NCBI GenBank assembly: GCA_025331125.1
Contig: JAOALB010000090.1
Location: 62,001 to 126,000 of the forward strand
Source: Mycogone perniciosa
Taxonomy: Eukaryota > Ascomycota > Sordariomycetes > Hypocreales > Hypocreaceae
DNA: 64,000 bases
Direction: 5' to 3'
In this document: positions 1 through 12,600 of the stretch, in pieces
Position numbering within the stretch: position 1 is the first letter of the stretch
How the letters are laid out: every line of letters starts with the position of its first letter
Program-made: the position numbers and the translations under genes
The notes under the pieces: generated by a model
The model's input: the letters and a program-made list of their open reading frames with translations, nothing else
The model's database searches: none
Told to the model about the DNA's origin: nothing

Positions 1-3000
1 ATCTCGCTCAGCTCTATACGCTGGCCTCTGAGCTTCACTTGGGTGTCCTTGCGGGCAACGAAAGATAGAGTGCCGTCTGCGTGTACCTTAACCAAGTCTC
101 CAGTCTGGTAGAACGTAGTTTCTGGGTCTTCTGACCAAGCGAGCCCACGAATAAAGGAGTTAGCGGTCTTTTCAGGGTCATTGAAGTAACCGCGAGAGAG
201 CATCGGACCTGACATGAGGAGTTCACCAACACCACCAATGGGAGTAAGTTTATTAGGGTTCTTGGGGTCGACGATCCAGGCCGCAGATCCCATCGAACGA
301 CCGATAAGAGCGCCACTTGTCGGCTCTGCATTCTCGGGTACAACGTATGATGTGCAGATCACGCAGCATTCCGTCGGTCCATACGCAAGGATAAGTTCTA
401 ATGCTGTCCCCCATGTCTCAATCACGTCAGGAGCAATTGCTTCACCTCCACAAACAAGTGTTCGGAGGGTTGGAACCTGAGAAGGCTTGAGAGTACGAGC
501 AAGAGATGGTGTCATGAAAACCCAGGTGACGTTGAAAGAAGTCAATACTTCGGGGAGACGTTCCATCCTGTCTGCATCCGATGGGATGCAAATACACGCT
601 CCTATCTTGAGGGCTGTCAGATTCTCGGGAATTATGACATCGAAGGCTGGCGAGCCAAACTGCAAAACACGTCCATCTGGACGGAACCCAAGAAACTTGA
701 TCTGTTGCTCAACGCTGAAGGAGAGAGCTTGATGCTGAATCACCACACCTTTAGGCCGGCCGGTACTTCCGGAAGTGAATATGACATATGCGTCATCCTC
801 AGGTTGAACAATTGGCAGGGGTTCTTCATGGGTAGAGGTTTCTGCCGCTTCCTGCAGATGCTCAGGCTGTAAAACGTAGCAATCAGGTCCTAGATCCTTG
901 CATATCTCTAGAGTCTTTTCTGAGACGAGCATCACTCTTGTACCGCATTGAGAGACGATATCTGCTAGTCGATCTTTAGGGTGTGATGGGTCTAGTGGTA
1001 CGAACGCACTACCGGATCTCAGGATTGCCAACATCGCAATGACGGACCATCGAGTCTTTTCAAAGCAGAATGGAACAAAAGATCCTCTACCTAAATGGGG
1101 ATAGGACTTGCGGAGATTTCTAGCGAGTCGCTCAGATAGCTGAGCAATGTCATTGTAAGCGAAGTTGCCATCCCAGGAATTCACAGCCTGTGCCTCTGGG
1201 TAGGCCTTAGAATGTTGGATAATGAGATCATGTACAATCGTCTTGATCGCTGGTTTCAATGTCTCTCGATTCCAACGTTGAATTTGATCCAAATCTTTGT
1301 TGCTAACAGTATCCAGATCATCAATTGTACGTTTGTGTGAACAGATGGTTCGAATTGCTTGCATATATGTCTCAAGAATACGCTCCGATTGATTTGAAGA
1401 AATCTTGTCATTCCAATAGTCAAACTCCAACTCAATCTCAGTTCCAGAAAGAGCTACGTTCAGTGTAATATCAAACTCAGTTGGCTGATATTGCCGTACA
1501 CCGTGGATTTTTGGATCGATAGCATCAAGTCCGGATACGGGAGACCACATGATTGAAATGGCTGTTGAAAAAAGGCTATGGTTGATTCCCAGAGCATGTT
1601 GAACCTGACCAAGGGAAACATACTGATGAGATAGACCATCGAGGAAGTCATCCTGGACTTTGCTCAAAGTCTCATTCACGGTCAACGACTCTCCAGACAG
1701 GTCGCATCGGCAAACCAGTGTGTTTATGAGAGGCCCGACCATATTCTCAATGCCTTTTATAGGCAGCTCTCTGCCGGAAGCCAGCAAACCAAAAGCGACA
1801 TCATCTCGGTTGAGAAGAGTGCGAAGTACCAAGGCCCATGCCAGCTGCAGAATGGTAGGAACAGTGACCCCTCGACTTCTCGCAAATCGACCAATCTCAG
1901 ACCCTTCTGGAATTGCTTGTTTGAGATGTAGAAGCTGCCTTGTAGTGACCTTCTCTGCGGTTGGCTCGAGTAGGGAAGGGAGGCTGCAAGACTCCAGGCC
2001 TGAGAGCCGATTCTTCCAGTAGTCCAGGCTTTGGGTCACATCCTGTGAGCTCAAAAAGTCCACATATGAGGTGAAATGAGGAGCAGACTCAATAGGAAGT
2101 GTGCCGCAGACTGCAGCGCGCAAGTCGGCCATAAGCACAGAGATTGAGTAGCCATCGAAAATAAGGTGTGATAGATCAAGCTTGATGAAAGCCGCCTTGC
2201 TTTCGGTCTGGCAGATAGTCAAAGAATGGGGTGGTTTTCCCTCTTTAGGAACAGCCTTATGTCCTTCTAAGATGGAAACAGCGTCAATGGGCATATTCTG
2301 GAAATTGAAGACGGAAATTTCAGCTTCGTGTCTCCGAAGAACGACTTGATCGAACGACCCAGGCCTTGTTCGACTCTCTGTAAAAATCGTACGAAGAATT
2401 GAATGTCGGTTAATGACGCTTTGCCAGGCAGTCGCCAAGATTTCACATTGAATACCGGATTCGTCGGTGACCTTGAAAATGAACCAGCATTCGTATTCGC
2501 CCTTGGATTTGAGCTGGCTGTGGAGGAGAGATTCTTGCATGATGGAAACAGGAGAAACTTGGGCAATGTTATCCTGACTCTCCTCTTCGAATCCACTAGT
2601 AGGCTGAGTACTCCCATTAAGTTTAGGGGGCTGGTCAACAGCCCCTGGTTTCGTCTCATTCTCCAGCTTATGCCTGACAACCTTTGCGAGTTCAGCAATA
2701 GTCTTGCTACGAACGATATCTCGAACAGTTGTCTCAACATTGTGCTCTCTGCACCGGGAGATGACCATCATGGCCGAAATGGAGTCGCCACCCAGGTCGA
2801 TGAAGGTGTCATTGCGGCTGATCGTCTCGGGTTCCTTCTTGAAAACTTGTCCCCAAATCTGTTGTAGTAGCTTCTCCATATCGTTTGCGGGTTGCTCAAC
2901 CTCAGAAGTCAAGGACGACGGGAAAAGCTGCTGATATGCTTCATCCGTCATCCCCTGAAGCCACTTCACCACGGTAACACGGTCGGTCTTTCTGGATGCT

Positions 3001-5255
3001 GTCAAAGGGATCGACTTGACCACAATCCAAGCCGCGGGGACCATGTACACAGGCAGCTTCTCAATAAGTGACTCTTGAAGGCCCTTTGTCACATCGGATG
3101 CGACTTTGGATGGCACAAACGATAAATCTCCAGATTCCACCTCATCTTCTGACGGAAAAAGTTCCTTGAGCGTCAGCACAATGGTGAGTCTTTGAGCGCA
3201 TTTTCCATCCTGTGGTACACAAACAACCGCCTGCTGTACCTTTCCAGTAGCCATCGCTGCACGTTCGACTTCGGGCAGCTCAATTCTCTGACCACGGAGC
3301 TTGATCATCAGATCATTTCGACCACTGAAGCTCAGACTTCCGTCTGAGTTCATATACATCAGATCTCCTGTGAGGCAGAACCTGGAGCCTTCGCGCGGTT
3401 TCTCCATCCAGTCGGCTCGATCGACAAATACTGCACTCGACTTTTCGGGTAAATGGAGATAGGAAGATGCAGTTTGGGGGCTGTAGATAACTGCCTCGCC
3501 GACAGCACCGATGGGGAGGAGACGATGGTGGTTATTAGGGTCAACAATCCAGCAATCGCCATAGGAATATCCGACGTTTTTAGGATCCGTCAATTTATCC
3601 AGTCGGCCGTTGAGGCTGACAATGGCATTTTCGGAGCTAGCATAGGCATAGAAGAGCTTGATGTTGTTTGAGGTCCAACGCGCTGCCTCGGCCTTTGAAA
3701 TAGGTTCACCAAACACCAGGAGTGTCTTGATAAACTTGAGATCCTGCGGGTTCTGGGAGCGTAGGAGCGACGGTACCACAAAGGCAAAATCTACACGAGT
3801 TCGGTTCATGTAGTTGGCCAGATCATTTATCCTGTCATGGTCAGAGGGAAAGCACACGCATCCTCCAAAGGTGCAGACAGGCATCAGCACCTCATAGACT
3901 GCTGGGGTGAAGCTGAAGGATGCAAATTGCAGGAAGCGCTCGGGGGTGAAAAGGTTGGCAAATTTCCTCGCGCCTGAGCAGAATCCAGAGTGTGGGACTG
4001 TAATACCTTTCGGTGTTCCAGTAGACCCTGATGTGAACATGATGAATGCAATGTCCTCGGGCTCTGTAGGTGGCGAGCTGAAGCTGCCGGGTGCAGTCAC
4101 ACCCAAGCACTGCTCGTCCACGGTAAATATAGCATCGGAAAGTTGCTGTGCGATATTCAAGCATTTCTGGGTGCTGACAACTGCAACAGCCTTGGAGGTG
4201 TTGACAATCTGCTGGAGCCTTGCTACAGGTTGAGCCACATCAGTCGGTACTAGGACAGCCCCTGATTTGAAGACGGCCAGCCATGCAATAATGACGAATT
4301 TTGACTTCTCGGAGCAAACTACAACGGCATCTCCCTTTTTCACGAGGGAGGATTGTAGCTGCGATGCCAAAGCAGAAGATGCTGCATCGAGTTCCGAATA
4401 TGTCAAGGTGCCATCCCAAGAGTCAACGGCAATTTTGTTTGGTTGCTTTGTTGCAAACTCTTGGAATTGCCTGTGAATGCATTCAGGAACGAACTCGGAG
4501 GGGTTTGAGTTCCATTCCAAGATTTGTTGTCTCTGCTCCGCCGGTAATAGATCTACAGTGCTCACCAAGGAGTTAGGCTGTTGTAGGATCGTGAGAGTAG
4601 TAACTTCGAGAAGTTTTGCCAAGTTGGCCGCTTGGCCGGCGGACAAGTGGTCCAAAGTATACCAAATCCTGCTGCTAGAGGGATTTGAGACATTCAACTC
4701 AACGATGACGGGGAACTATTAAAATCATCAGAAACAACGTCGGCACGGTAGATCCTTTGTTGGCTATCTTACGCCATCGCGCAGGCCCTCGGCCATGTTG
4801 TGGCTAAACGCAACGTTTGAGACGACTAGGGTATTGTAAGGGAGATCAAGGCCTTTTGTTTTTGCCCAATTCTCCTCTGGAGTAAACACCACTCTTGAGG
4901 CATTTTGGCTCATTTGAAGCTGAACTCCTGCAACAACGTCTGAAATAGACATAATTGGTTCAATGTTAGCTTCAACAGGCATGAGCGAAAACTGGTTGAA
5001 GCTGTCTTCACGCTTCCCATCCAGTGCCAGAAACCCAGAAATCTCAGTGCCCGTATATAATCCCATGATAAGGGCCCAGGCAGCATGGAGATGGGCCAAG
5101 TCGCCGTGGCTGCTTAGTGACCCAAGATCGACTCGGACTGTGTCGGTGGCTCCTCCAGATGGCACGCCATCGTTGCGAATAGGGAATCGACACACAGTTT
5201 TCCCATTAATTAGTGACCAATGTGTCCCATTTTCCATCGTGACAGCCATCTTCAT
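1..5255 (-). CDS. Nonribosomal peptide synthetase, 5' part (C-remnant-A1-T-C-A2...), cut by left edge
   Basis: Assembles a peptide or depsipeptide from activated acids. Exon 1 is 5255-4773. A 57-nt intron (4772-4716, GTAAGA...TAG) follows, then one open frame from 4715 to the window edge, at least 1732 residues. The first ~220 residues resemble the C-terminal part of a condensation domain, a remnant often seen ahead of the first fungal A domain. A1 follows, with core A3 TSGSTGTPKG near residue 385 and A8 KLRGQRIELPEVE. Then a thiolation domain (LGGDSI, carrier Ser806), a C domain whose HHxxxDG motif reads SHLIFDG (catalytic His1011 kept), and A2 (TSGSTGRPKG near residue 1475, AYGPTEC, RKDTQVKLRGQRIEL at the edge). 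A1 is divergent: Thr431 stands where the amino-binding Asp235 (GrsA numbering) is expected, and A5 reads SSEN. Start is the ATG at 5255. The product cannot be named because the 3' modules are outside the window. The nearest neighbour is a bZIP gene on the same strand. Confidence 0.93.
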
Positions 5256-8200
5256 TTCGCGATTTCTTGTTTTTTGCTCTAGTTCAACCGCGCGAATTTG
5301 TGTTAGTACGTTAGTAGGGAGGGAAACTTACTTAATATATTAGATGGATAGATATTCGTGAGCCTTGGCTGTTAAATGATATTCATTACAAATTTCACTT
5401 CAGGTAAATGTGCTAGAGCTGAAGTATGGTAGGAGAGCTGCCTCAGTACTGCTGTTGGTGGCGCAATACTACTATAAGAAACCGTCCAGCAAGTCGGCAG
5501 GCGGAATCACAACAACACCCTCAAGATTGGATTACGGTGTAATCGAAAATTATTAGCCTGTCCAGGTCTATCCATCCATCACTTCAAACACATGAAAGGG
5601 TGCTCTCGTGGGGCTGGAAACAAAGATGTTATTCTACCAACTCCGCCATCTACCAGCATCTCATCCAGCAAGTAATCGCTGACCAGCGTTGCGTTTCTTA
5701 GGGCGGTCTTAGTGTTGATGATATGACCTCGCTAGGGTGGTTGCTCTTCAACAACGTGTATTCAAAGCGTTCCAAACATACGAGGGATGATGTGGTGGAT
5801 ATTCATGTAAGCAGGCTACAAAACATGAGATGACATCTTTCCACACGGATGACCAGAGTTATGAACAATGAAAGTAGCTGAACAGTCATCTCACCTCCGG
5901 CCCGATATCCCAATACCTCGGAGCAGGGTTTAAAACGGGAAGGATGGTCAGCACTAAACAATGACGCTGTACTCGTAAGCTGATGGCAGGGGGTACTACT
6001 ACGAGTAATGTACAGAGTAGTAATCAAGTGGATCCATCCAACTCTTCGTATGAGATCCGAGAACGAGCAACTTTAATATATTAAGCGCCTTCACTGATCC
6101 CAAGTGCCCACGATTTTATAGATAACTGGAGGTTACTAACCAGGTAGCTACACCCTAAAAACGCCATGAATAGAAGACCTACTTAGTCTGCCACTAAGTT
6201 TCAGAAATTGAAGTACTAATCTCCTTATTGGACTTGCTTGATATTAGAGAATCAGAACAACGCGACGTCAGCATATTTATATTCAGTTTAAGCATGTGAG
6301 AGGCTCTTCCAACTCTTACAGTAGCTTAAAACACCACGGAATGAATTCCGTGACACTCAAGCAATGGACTACATTCTCACAGGGTGCAACACCGGGCAGC
6401 AAGACAGAGCCCGCTTCTTCAAGCCCGACTTACGAACATTAATTCGCAATACGCCCAATTAAATTGAGGGTGGCAGTAAGGAATTTTTTCTTCGGAGCCA
6501 GCCGCCTCAATTTCCCAATTCAAGTAAATACTACTAGTAGTACGAGTATCACTACACAAGGGGCCGAATAAACAGCAATGTCGGAAAGGTTCCGCGCAGC
6601 CTGCACCATGTAAGATATTATTCACCTTACACAATAAGATACGTAAATAGCCTTGCGGATAAGATAAGTGGAATATATTGCATCAAGTTGCCTTGCATTG
6701 GTGTGAGCACATATGTTCTTCAATGTAAATAGCGGCAGATCAAATCCTTTGTTGACTTCATGTCATTGTCGTGGTACATGGATGTAGGTTTAGCACAGTG
6801 GGCACTCTAGGATAGAGGTGCCTAGGAGTATAGGATCAGTACCGAGATAATGCTCCACATGCCTCGATCAAGGATTCAGTTGATCTTACTCTATACGGAG
6901 TACGGAGTACGGTCGGTTATACTAGCTGAATCCTTCATGGACCTTCTCGTATGAATCGTATATCGTATGAATCCGTTAGGGCGTGACAATGCAACCCTGG
7001 GGAATTTTCTCAAGTCAATTTGTCTGAATCGGTACCCCCAGCCCTTGGACGCACCGTCCAATCGTTTGGGCCGGAGTCTTTGCCGCATCACCCCCCATGC
7101 CGAACTATCTTCTTCACATACTTGTAAGTTGCAGTGTCGTACTATCAGTATGACGGCATGACATCCTGGCCCTTCCCCCGTCCACCTTGTCTCATCTGTC
7201 ATTATGTATTCGGTTATTTCTACCACTTCAAGCTGATCACTATCTATCTATCGCTTTTCATAGGTGGTTTGGTGATCTGAATACAGATATGGTCCCACTC
7301 CGTCACCGACGGTGTTCTCCGCGTATCCCCATAAAATGATGATGATGGTAGTAGTATATTCAATCCTTCTCTCCATTGAAGCCCACACCTGCATGCCTCT
7401 TTTCGCCTTACAGTTCCTCCTCCATGCACACCTAACTCTAGTCTTTCACGCTTAAGCCTTACCCCAGCTACAGCCCCCAGATTGCCTTCCATACCGTAAA
7501 AGGCAGGTAGCATCAATGACAGAAGAAGGGCGTCTGCGTTCATCATACAATCCTGACGTATCACTACCAGTATCTTCTGTGAGTGCCTGGTGTGTACTAT
7601 GGAAGACGTGGAAGGGATTTTCATTCCCCGAAACTACTATACTAGGCCTGAAAGTAAGCTATTAGCAAATTAATTTAATACCACATGTCACTAATGTCAG
7701 GGCGGTGATGTTGGGAAACATGCTGTCAATCGAACAGCTGTTTAAGCCACGACGTTAGCGGATGCTTTTTTAGGCATATCCAATGAGTTTATGGGGTCTC
7801 CAAGTCAATTAAAGTCATTGAGTAAGAACATGGAATATAAATCGGTCTTAACTTCGATGAAATTGCGCTTGTTTGATAAAATCCAGAGGAAAAATCTGTG
7901 TCTAGGGTATGCTGTTGTGCGCAACACCCATGAAATCCGTTAACATCATTGTTTTATACTACTTACGTAGCTGTTTTGTATACGTGATGGGAAAGTCAAA
8001 GAAGCAAAATTCGTGTGTAGGTCTTTAGTAATACCTTTATATTCATCAAACATTTCAGACTCTATGGAATACAGATAAAAGTCATGATCATCATAAGTTC
8101 ACGCCATGGAACTTTGTGCCAAGATTTTGGTTGTTTGATTGAGACCGTTAAGTTAGCTTTTGCGTTCGCAACCAACTGGCTGAATAATGCTGATTCTGAG

Positions 8201-8260
8201 AAGCAAGTAGCCTCAATTTCTTTCCAGTTATGCCGAGGCTGGCGTGACAGAGGGTATTTG
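5256..8260. other. 3.0-kb intergenic region
   Basis: No convincing gene. Holds the NRPS promoter side and the bZIP 3' flank. A tandem TACGGAGTACGGAGTAC array lies at 6894-6912. The short open frames here show no domain signature, signal peptide or splice-consistent extension. Confidence 0.6.
6894..6912. repeat. Tandem TACGGAGTAC motif
   Basis: Overlapping copies of the 9-mer TACGGAGTA, found repeatedly in the non-coding DNA of this window. Other clear tandem or inverted copies: 12664-12679, 17493-17501, 23191-23209, 34113-34142, 43456-43475 and 60176-60192. Confidence 0.85.
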
Positions 8261-9694
8261 CTAACGCTTCCCGCCATCAACGTAAGAACGGCGGCCGTGG
8301 TTATGGTCGCTAGTTGTGCCCCTGGGCCTTTTGCTGCTCCTGGATCTAGCATCTTTCTCAACATCAGTTCCACTGCTGCTCTCCCCGGTCAAGGGGAAGA
8401 ACAGATTGAAGTTTTCGAAGTCCAACTTATCAGCAGACGAGTCGAAATCGGGCCTATTTTCAAGGAGACCCGTGCTATCGCCACTCATGTTTGTATTACC
8501 CTCGCTTCTTGGACTATCTGAGTGGCAAGACTCGGATAGCTTGACAAAGCGTTCTCGCATGATAGCCAAATCCTTGACGAAACACGAATCATATCGCAGC
8601 ATTTCGAGGCTTACACCAACCTTGTAGAGCTGTCCTAGTTCCGCTATCATCTCGCTGGCCCTCTTGTTCAACCTCTTTCTATATGATGAAGCCAATGAAG
8701 CATCATGTGTGCTGCCATCTGAGCTGGACTGGGCCCTCCGACCTTGATGAAACTGTTGAGGACGTTGTCGTGAATGTTCTCTTGAATCATGGTTGCAAGA
8801 ACATGTTGCTCCTCTCGGAAACATCGGTGATGAATCCTTTTTCTTTCGTCGGCTATTCCCAATCCTTAGCCCCTCCATTGCAGCCGCTTCTCTGCGCCAC
8901 TCATCTGTACTTCCGGTCCTTGGCATCTCATGAGGCGCTAGTTTCCTCCCTGGGGTGGAACTTGTTGGAATGTGATGATTATTTGCTGATGCCGTGACAG
9001 ATCTCCGTGGCTGAGATTCATTGTTATCACTGGGGCTAGACATTGGTGGTAAAGCCGATGATTCTAATGCCGCATGAGAAAGTGATGATGTGTTAGAAGC
9101 TAGTCGATTGCCGATGAGGTGGTTCATCGTGTGCCAAAGGCCATAGTCCGTAGTTGACAATGCCGAAAATGCCTGTTCTGCAGCTGAGACTCCTGGAGAG
9201 CCTCCAAGACTTTCGGGGAAGCCCCACACATTTGGATTGTCTGATAAACTTGTGCTGCTGAGCAAAGGGGGGGTGCTATCAAATGTGACTCCCGCGTCGA
9301 ATTCGTAAGGAGGATATGTCGGTACTACGTCTGAACAAGACGATACTGGCTTAGATGTTGCCTTGTCTTCTGGCTGTTGTTCCTCAGCAGCTGTTGAGCA
9401 ATCTGGCTCCTCACTGAGCTGCTTCTCGAGTCTTTGGCGGAGTTTCTTGCCTACATATGAGAAACTGTGTCAGTCCCTCAGGTTCATAGTGGCGGCAGGG
9501 GCCTTGGGGAGGGCTGATTTAGTCGTACGATATCGACGTTGAGCAAGTCTGTTTTGCAATTTCCTGCGGTGCTCGTAGTCATCGGGCTCCCCGCAAATAT
9601 CCTCGCCATCACGGTTTGCGGCTGCCTTCTTCCTCCCACGTGTTGGTGCCATGTCGTGTTCTTGGCCTTGATCCCTAGCCGTTTCTTCCCCCAT
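8261..9694 (-). CDS. bZIP transcription factor
   Basis: Predicted DNA-binding regulator of 451 residues. Exon 1 is 9694-9529; a 78-nt intron (9528-9451, GTACGA...TAG, with a CTGAC branch site near its 3' end) splits the bZIP domain; exon 2 is 9450-8261. Splicing joins ...NRLAQRRYR to KKLRQRLEKQL, giving an NxxAQxxxR basic region directly followed by a short zipper-like stretch. Most of the remaining ~370 residues are Ser-, Asn- and His-rich low-complexity sequence with no other domain I recognise. A basic cluster SSKRPRG near the C-terminus could be nuclear-targeting. It is the next gene upstream of the NRPS and on the same strand, so a pathway-specific role is possible but is inference from position only. 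The start is the first ATG in frame; a second in-frame ATG lies 14 codons further in. Confidence 0.88.
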
Positions 9695-12600
9695 GTTGGA
9701 GACGAATCGGAGAGTGAGACAACCGGAACAACCCTAGTTTGGAATTGGGAGTTTTGGATGTAGGACCTTTTGTCGTTGCAAGGAGCTGGAAACCCTGCCC
9801 ACCACCAGTAGCAACGTATTATTAACGCGACATTCCAGATTACGAGTAGAAGGTGGGTGCAGAAGTGGCGGGCGGCTTCGACTGTTATGCGAGACAGACC
9901 CTTAAATGTCAAGGATGGATGATTCGTAAAATGCCATCATAGTACCATCCGAATTTTATGAAACCCTGCATGCCTCCAGAAGCTATGTTCTTGTTCTCGG
10001 CTGTTGGACTTGAGCGCCGGGTTCAGACATAATGGCCCCTTCTGATGTGGCGTCTCCATGGAAAGTCATCGGTGAGATTGCACCATTTTCGGCCTTGACC
10101 ATCAAACATTAGTGGTAGAATCTCGCTAGCAGCAATAGTGTCTGAACCTCAAAACCTTATCGCTCGCTTTGAGGATCATCAGAAGATGGCGCTATTACCC
10201 CTTACTCCAGTCCGTTTCTGCTGGGGTCTGGAGACCTTGGAATATCAGGCACACATGGGTCTAGGGATCGTGGCATTGATGGAGCCAATACGAATGCTAC
10301 TTTCCGTTCCGCTGGCCATGAAGCTACTTGCCGTCATTCTCAGTATTCCAGTATATGTACATCCTCGGACTTCGGTCTGGCGAGCAATACCAAGACGGCA
10401 AACCGGCCCCATAGCTAGTCCTGGTACGCACTCTTTCTAAATTCGGGAGAGCCGAGCGTGAAAGTGCGGTGCCAGCTGGTGTGTCAGTCTTATAGCAGTA
10501 CTAGTACTCCGTAATGCCGTCTCAAATACAGATTAGAGAGAAAGAGACTCCATACAGATCTACACGCGCTTGCTAGATGCCACATCAGAGGGTTGATCAT
10601 CATTTAATTACCCTAAACACTTGGTCAGTATCACAGTATTGAACAGCCAAACGATGGACTCAACATCTACGCCCAAAATTTTCATTTTTCTAACGGAGAT
10701 GAGTTCACCTGAGCACTAAACAGCGGGTAGTGTTGGCAAAATGGACAAATGCAAGATCGAGCGAGATAAGGTCTCAATTTCGAATACGTGGATTCACTAT
10801 CAGTAAACCACATTCGTACAGCCAGGTTGCCTAGTACATAGAGAGTCACTACCAACTTAGGCCTGCCCTTGCGCTGCTCCGGATTGGGTTGCAGTAGCAT
10901 AGGAATTTGACACATAATGGGTTGGGAGGATTTGAACCCTAGTAGCTCCAGTAGAACTAGCAGGCAACTGCTGAAAGATTCTTTCCCTTGCCACTCCCAT
11001 ACAGCTGATGAGGCGGATGATGTGGAAAGTCCGAATATCGGCAATGACCGCTATATCTAGAGAGTAAAATTACCAGATAAGCAATAAGTCCTGAAACATA
11101 TCCAAGATATAGTGCACGTATAGAATCTTCGGTTATTTGTTAATGACCAAGGTTATCTATTTAGCATGAGAATACCTCCTACGCCGTACGGAGTGTTGGT
11201 ACTCGCAGTAGTATTGCGTGCCGGATACTATTCGCAGCGAAGATCATGCTCCTGGTCTAAGCCTCACAACAGTGATCCATCGAGAAATCCAGGCCAAACT
11301 TGGTAAGGTTGACACAATGACCATGGAATCACGAGTTCAGAAGAATCCATTCTTACTTATTCTGGTTTATTAAAGTGTATGTTGGCGTTCATTATTGGAC
11401 ATCTGGTAAAACTGTCGCGCCTATGTTACATTTCGATGACCAGGTTCATGGCAGTTTCATAGGACTAAACCGGCAGTGTCTCTGCCGTCTGCCGATGCAG
11501 AAAAAACGTGGTAATGAAGACCTATCAACCCGAGGAAATGCGCCTTGCATGTCGAGATCATCGATATATATACCTGTCTGAGGTTAGAGACACAAGCCCC
11601 TTCTCGTACCCTCCAAGCCTTCAAGTACGAACTAGTACTACCACTAATAATGAAGGAATATGGAGTGCGCATTCACACAGAAAACGGACTCCGCCATCTC
11701 CATTCAACTTCGCCATAGTCATGCGCGTACGAGTATTATTCTTGGCCAGTTGCTGTTGTGGCCCGCAACGCTGAACACAATCCGAGCTAGGTAAACTCAA
11801 GCCTGACAATTCAATCTCAGGGTCAACCTAGCCAACTTAAGTTAACTTTTTTTGTAACCAGATTGCAAGCGTTATGCTAGTCTCTTTTAAGGGTTTTTAT
11901 ACAGAGTACGGAGTAGTATATGCTTTATTTCCTTTCATCTCGGCCATAATACTACATCATTTCTAGAGTATAAAAGGATAGCATCGGACTACATACTAGG
12001 TGTTCAGCAAAGTATATCTCAATGTGTATTAGTCCGCCCAGCTTGCAGCTTCAGTAAGCCCCCTTAAGCTTGGATTAGGCCCTGTTAGATTGTATTCTGT
12101 TTAGCGTTGCTTGTGGGCTTGGACGATGACCTGCGGGGCTAGAGACAGGGGCTGCTGTCACAGTAGTGCTAGGTACGGATAAGTATGTGTAATAGGACTA
12201 GTATATTCCACACCGAACCTGAACTACGAAGTACGAAGTAATGCACTAATCAACAAATAGGTAGTGCAAGGAGCAAGATTACTATCCATTTGGGTCCTCA
12301 GCTAGATTTTCAGGTTTCAAAATCCCTCGCCTCTTGGCACTACATGTCGTAGTAGTACGAGTACTCCGTACAGAGTAATATATTCATTATCCTCTAGCTA
12401 GAATGTCCATCATTCCTGGGTCAGGATACCACGACTACGGAGTAGCCGTCCTGGCGCTCTGGGGTCAACTCTCAACGCCATGGGATGGATTCCCGAACGT
12501 CCTCAGCTCGTAATTCGTCCTCGGCACGAAATGTGCTTACCGAGACCACCACTTGCAGATTGTGGAAAGACCTTGTCTTAATGACGCCCAGCCATCAGGT

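Noticed and set aside
1..4720. Many short plus- and minus-strand frames across the NRPS
   Set aside because: All are out of register with the long continuous NRPS frame that carries every A, T and C core motif.
10915..10990. A tRNA-like T-arm (GGGTTCAAATCCTCCC) on the minus strand
   Set aside because: The arm does not form a 5-bp stem and no acceptor, D or anticodon stems can be placed around it.
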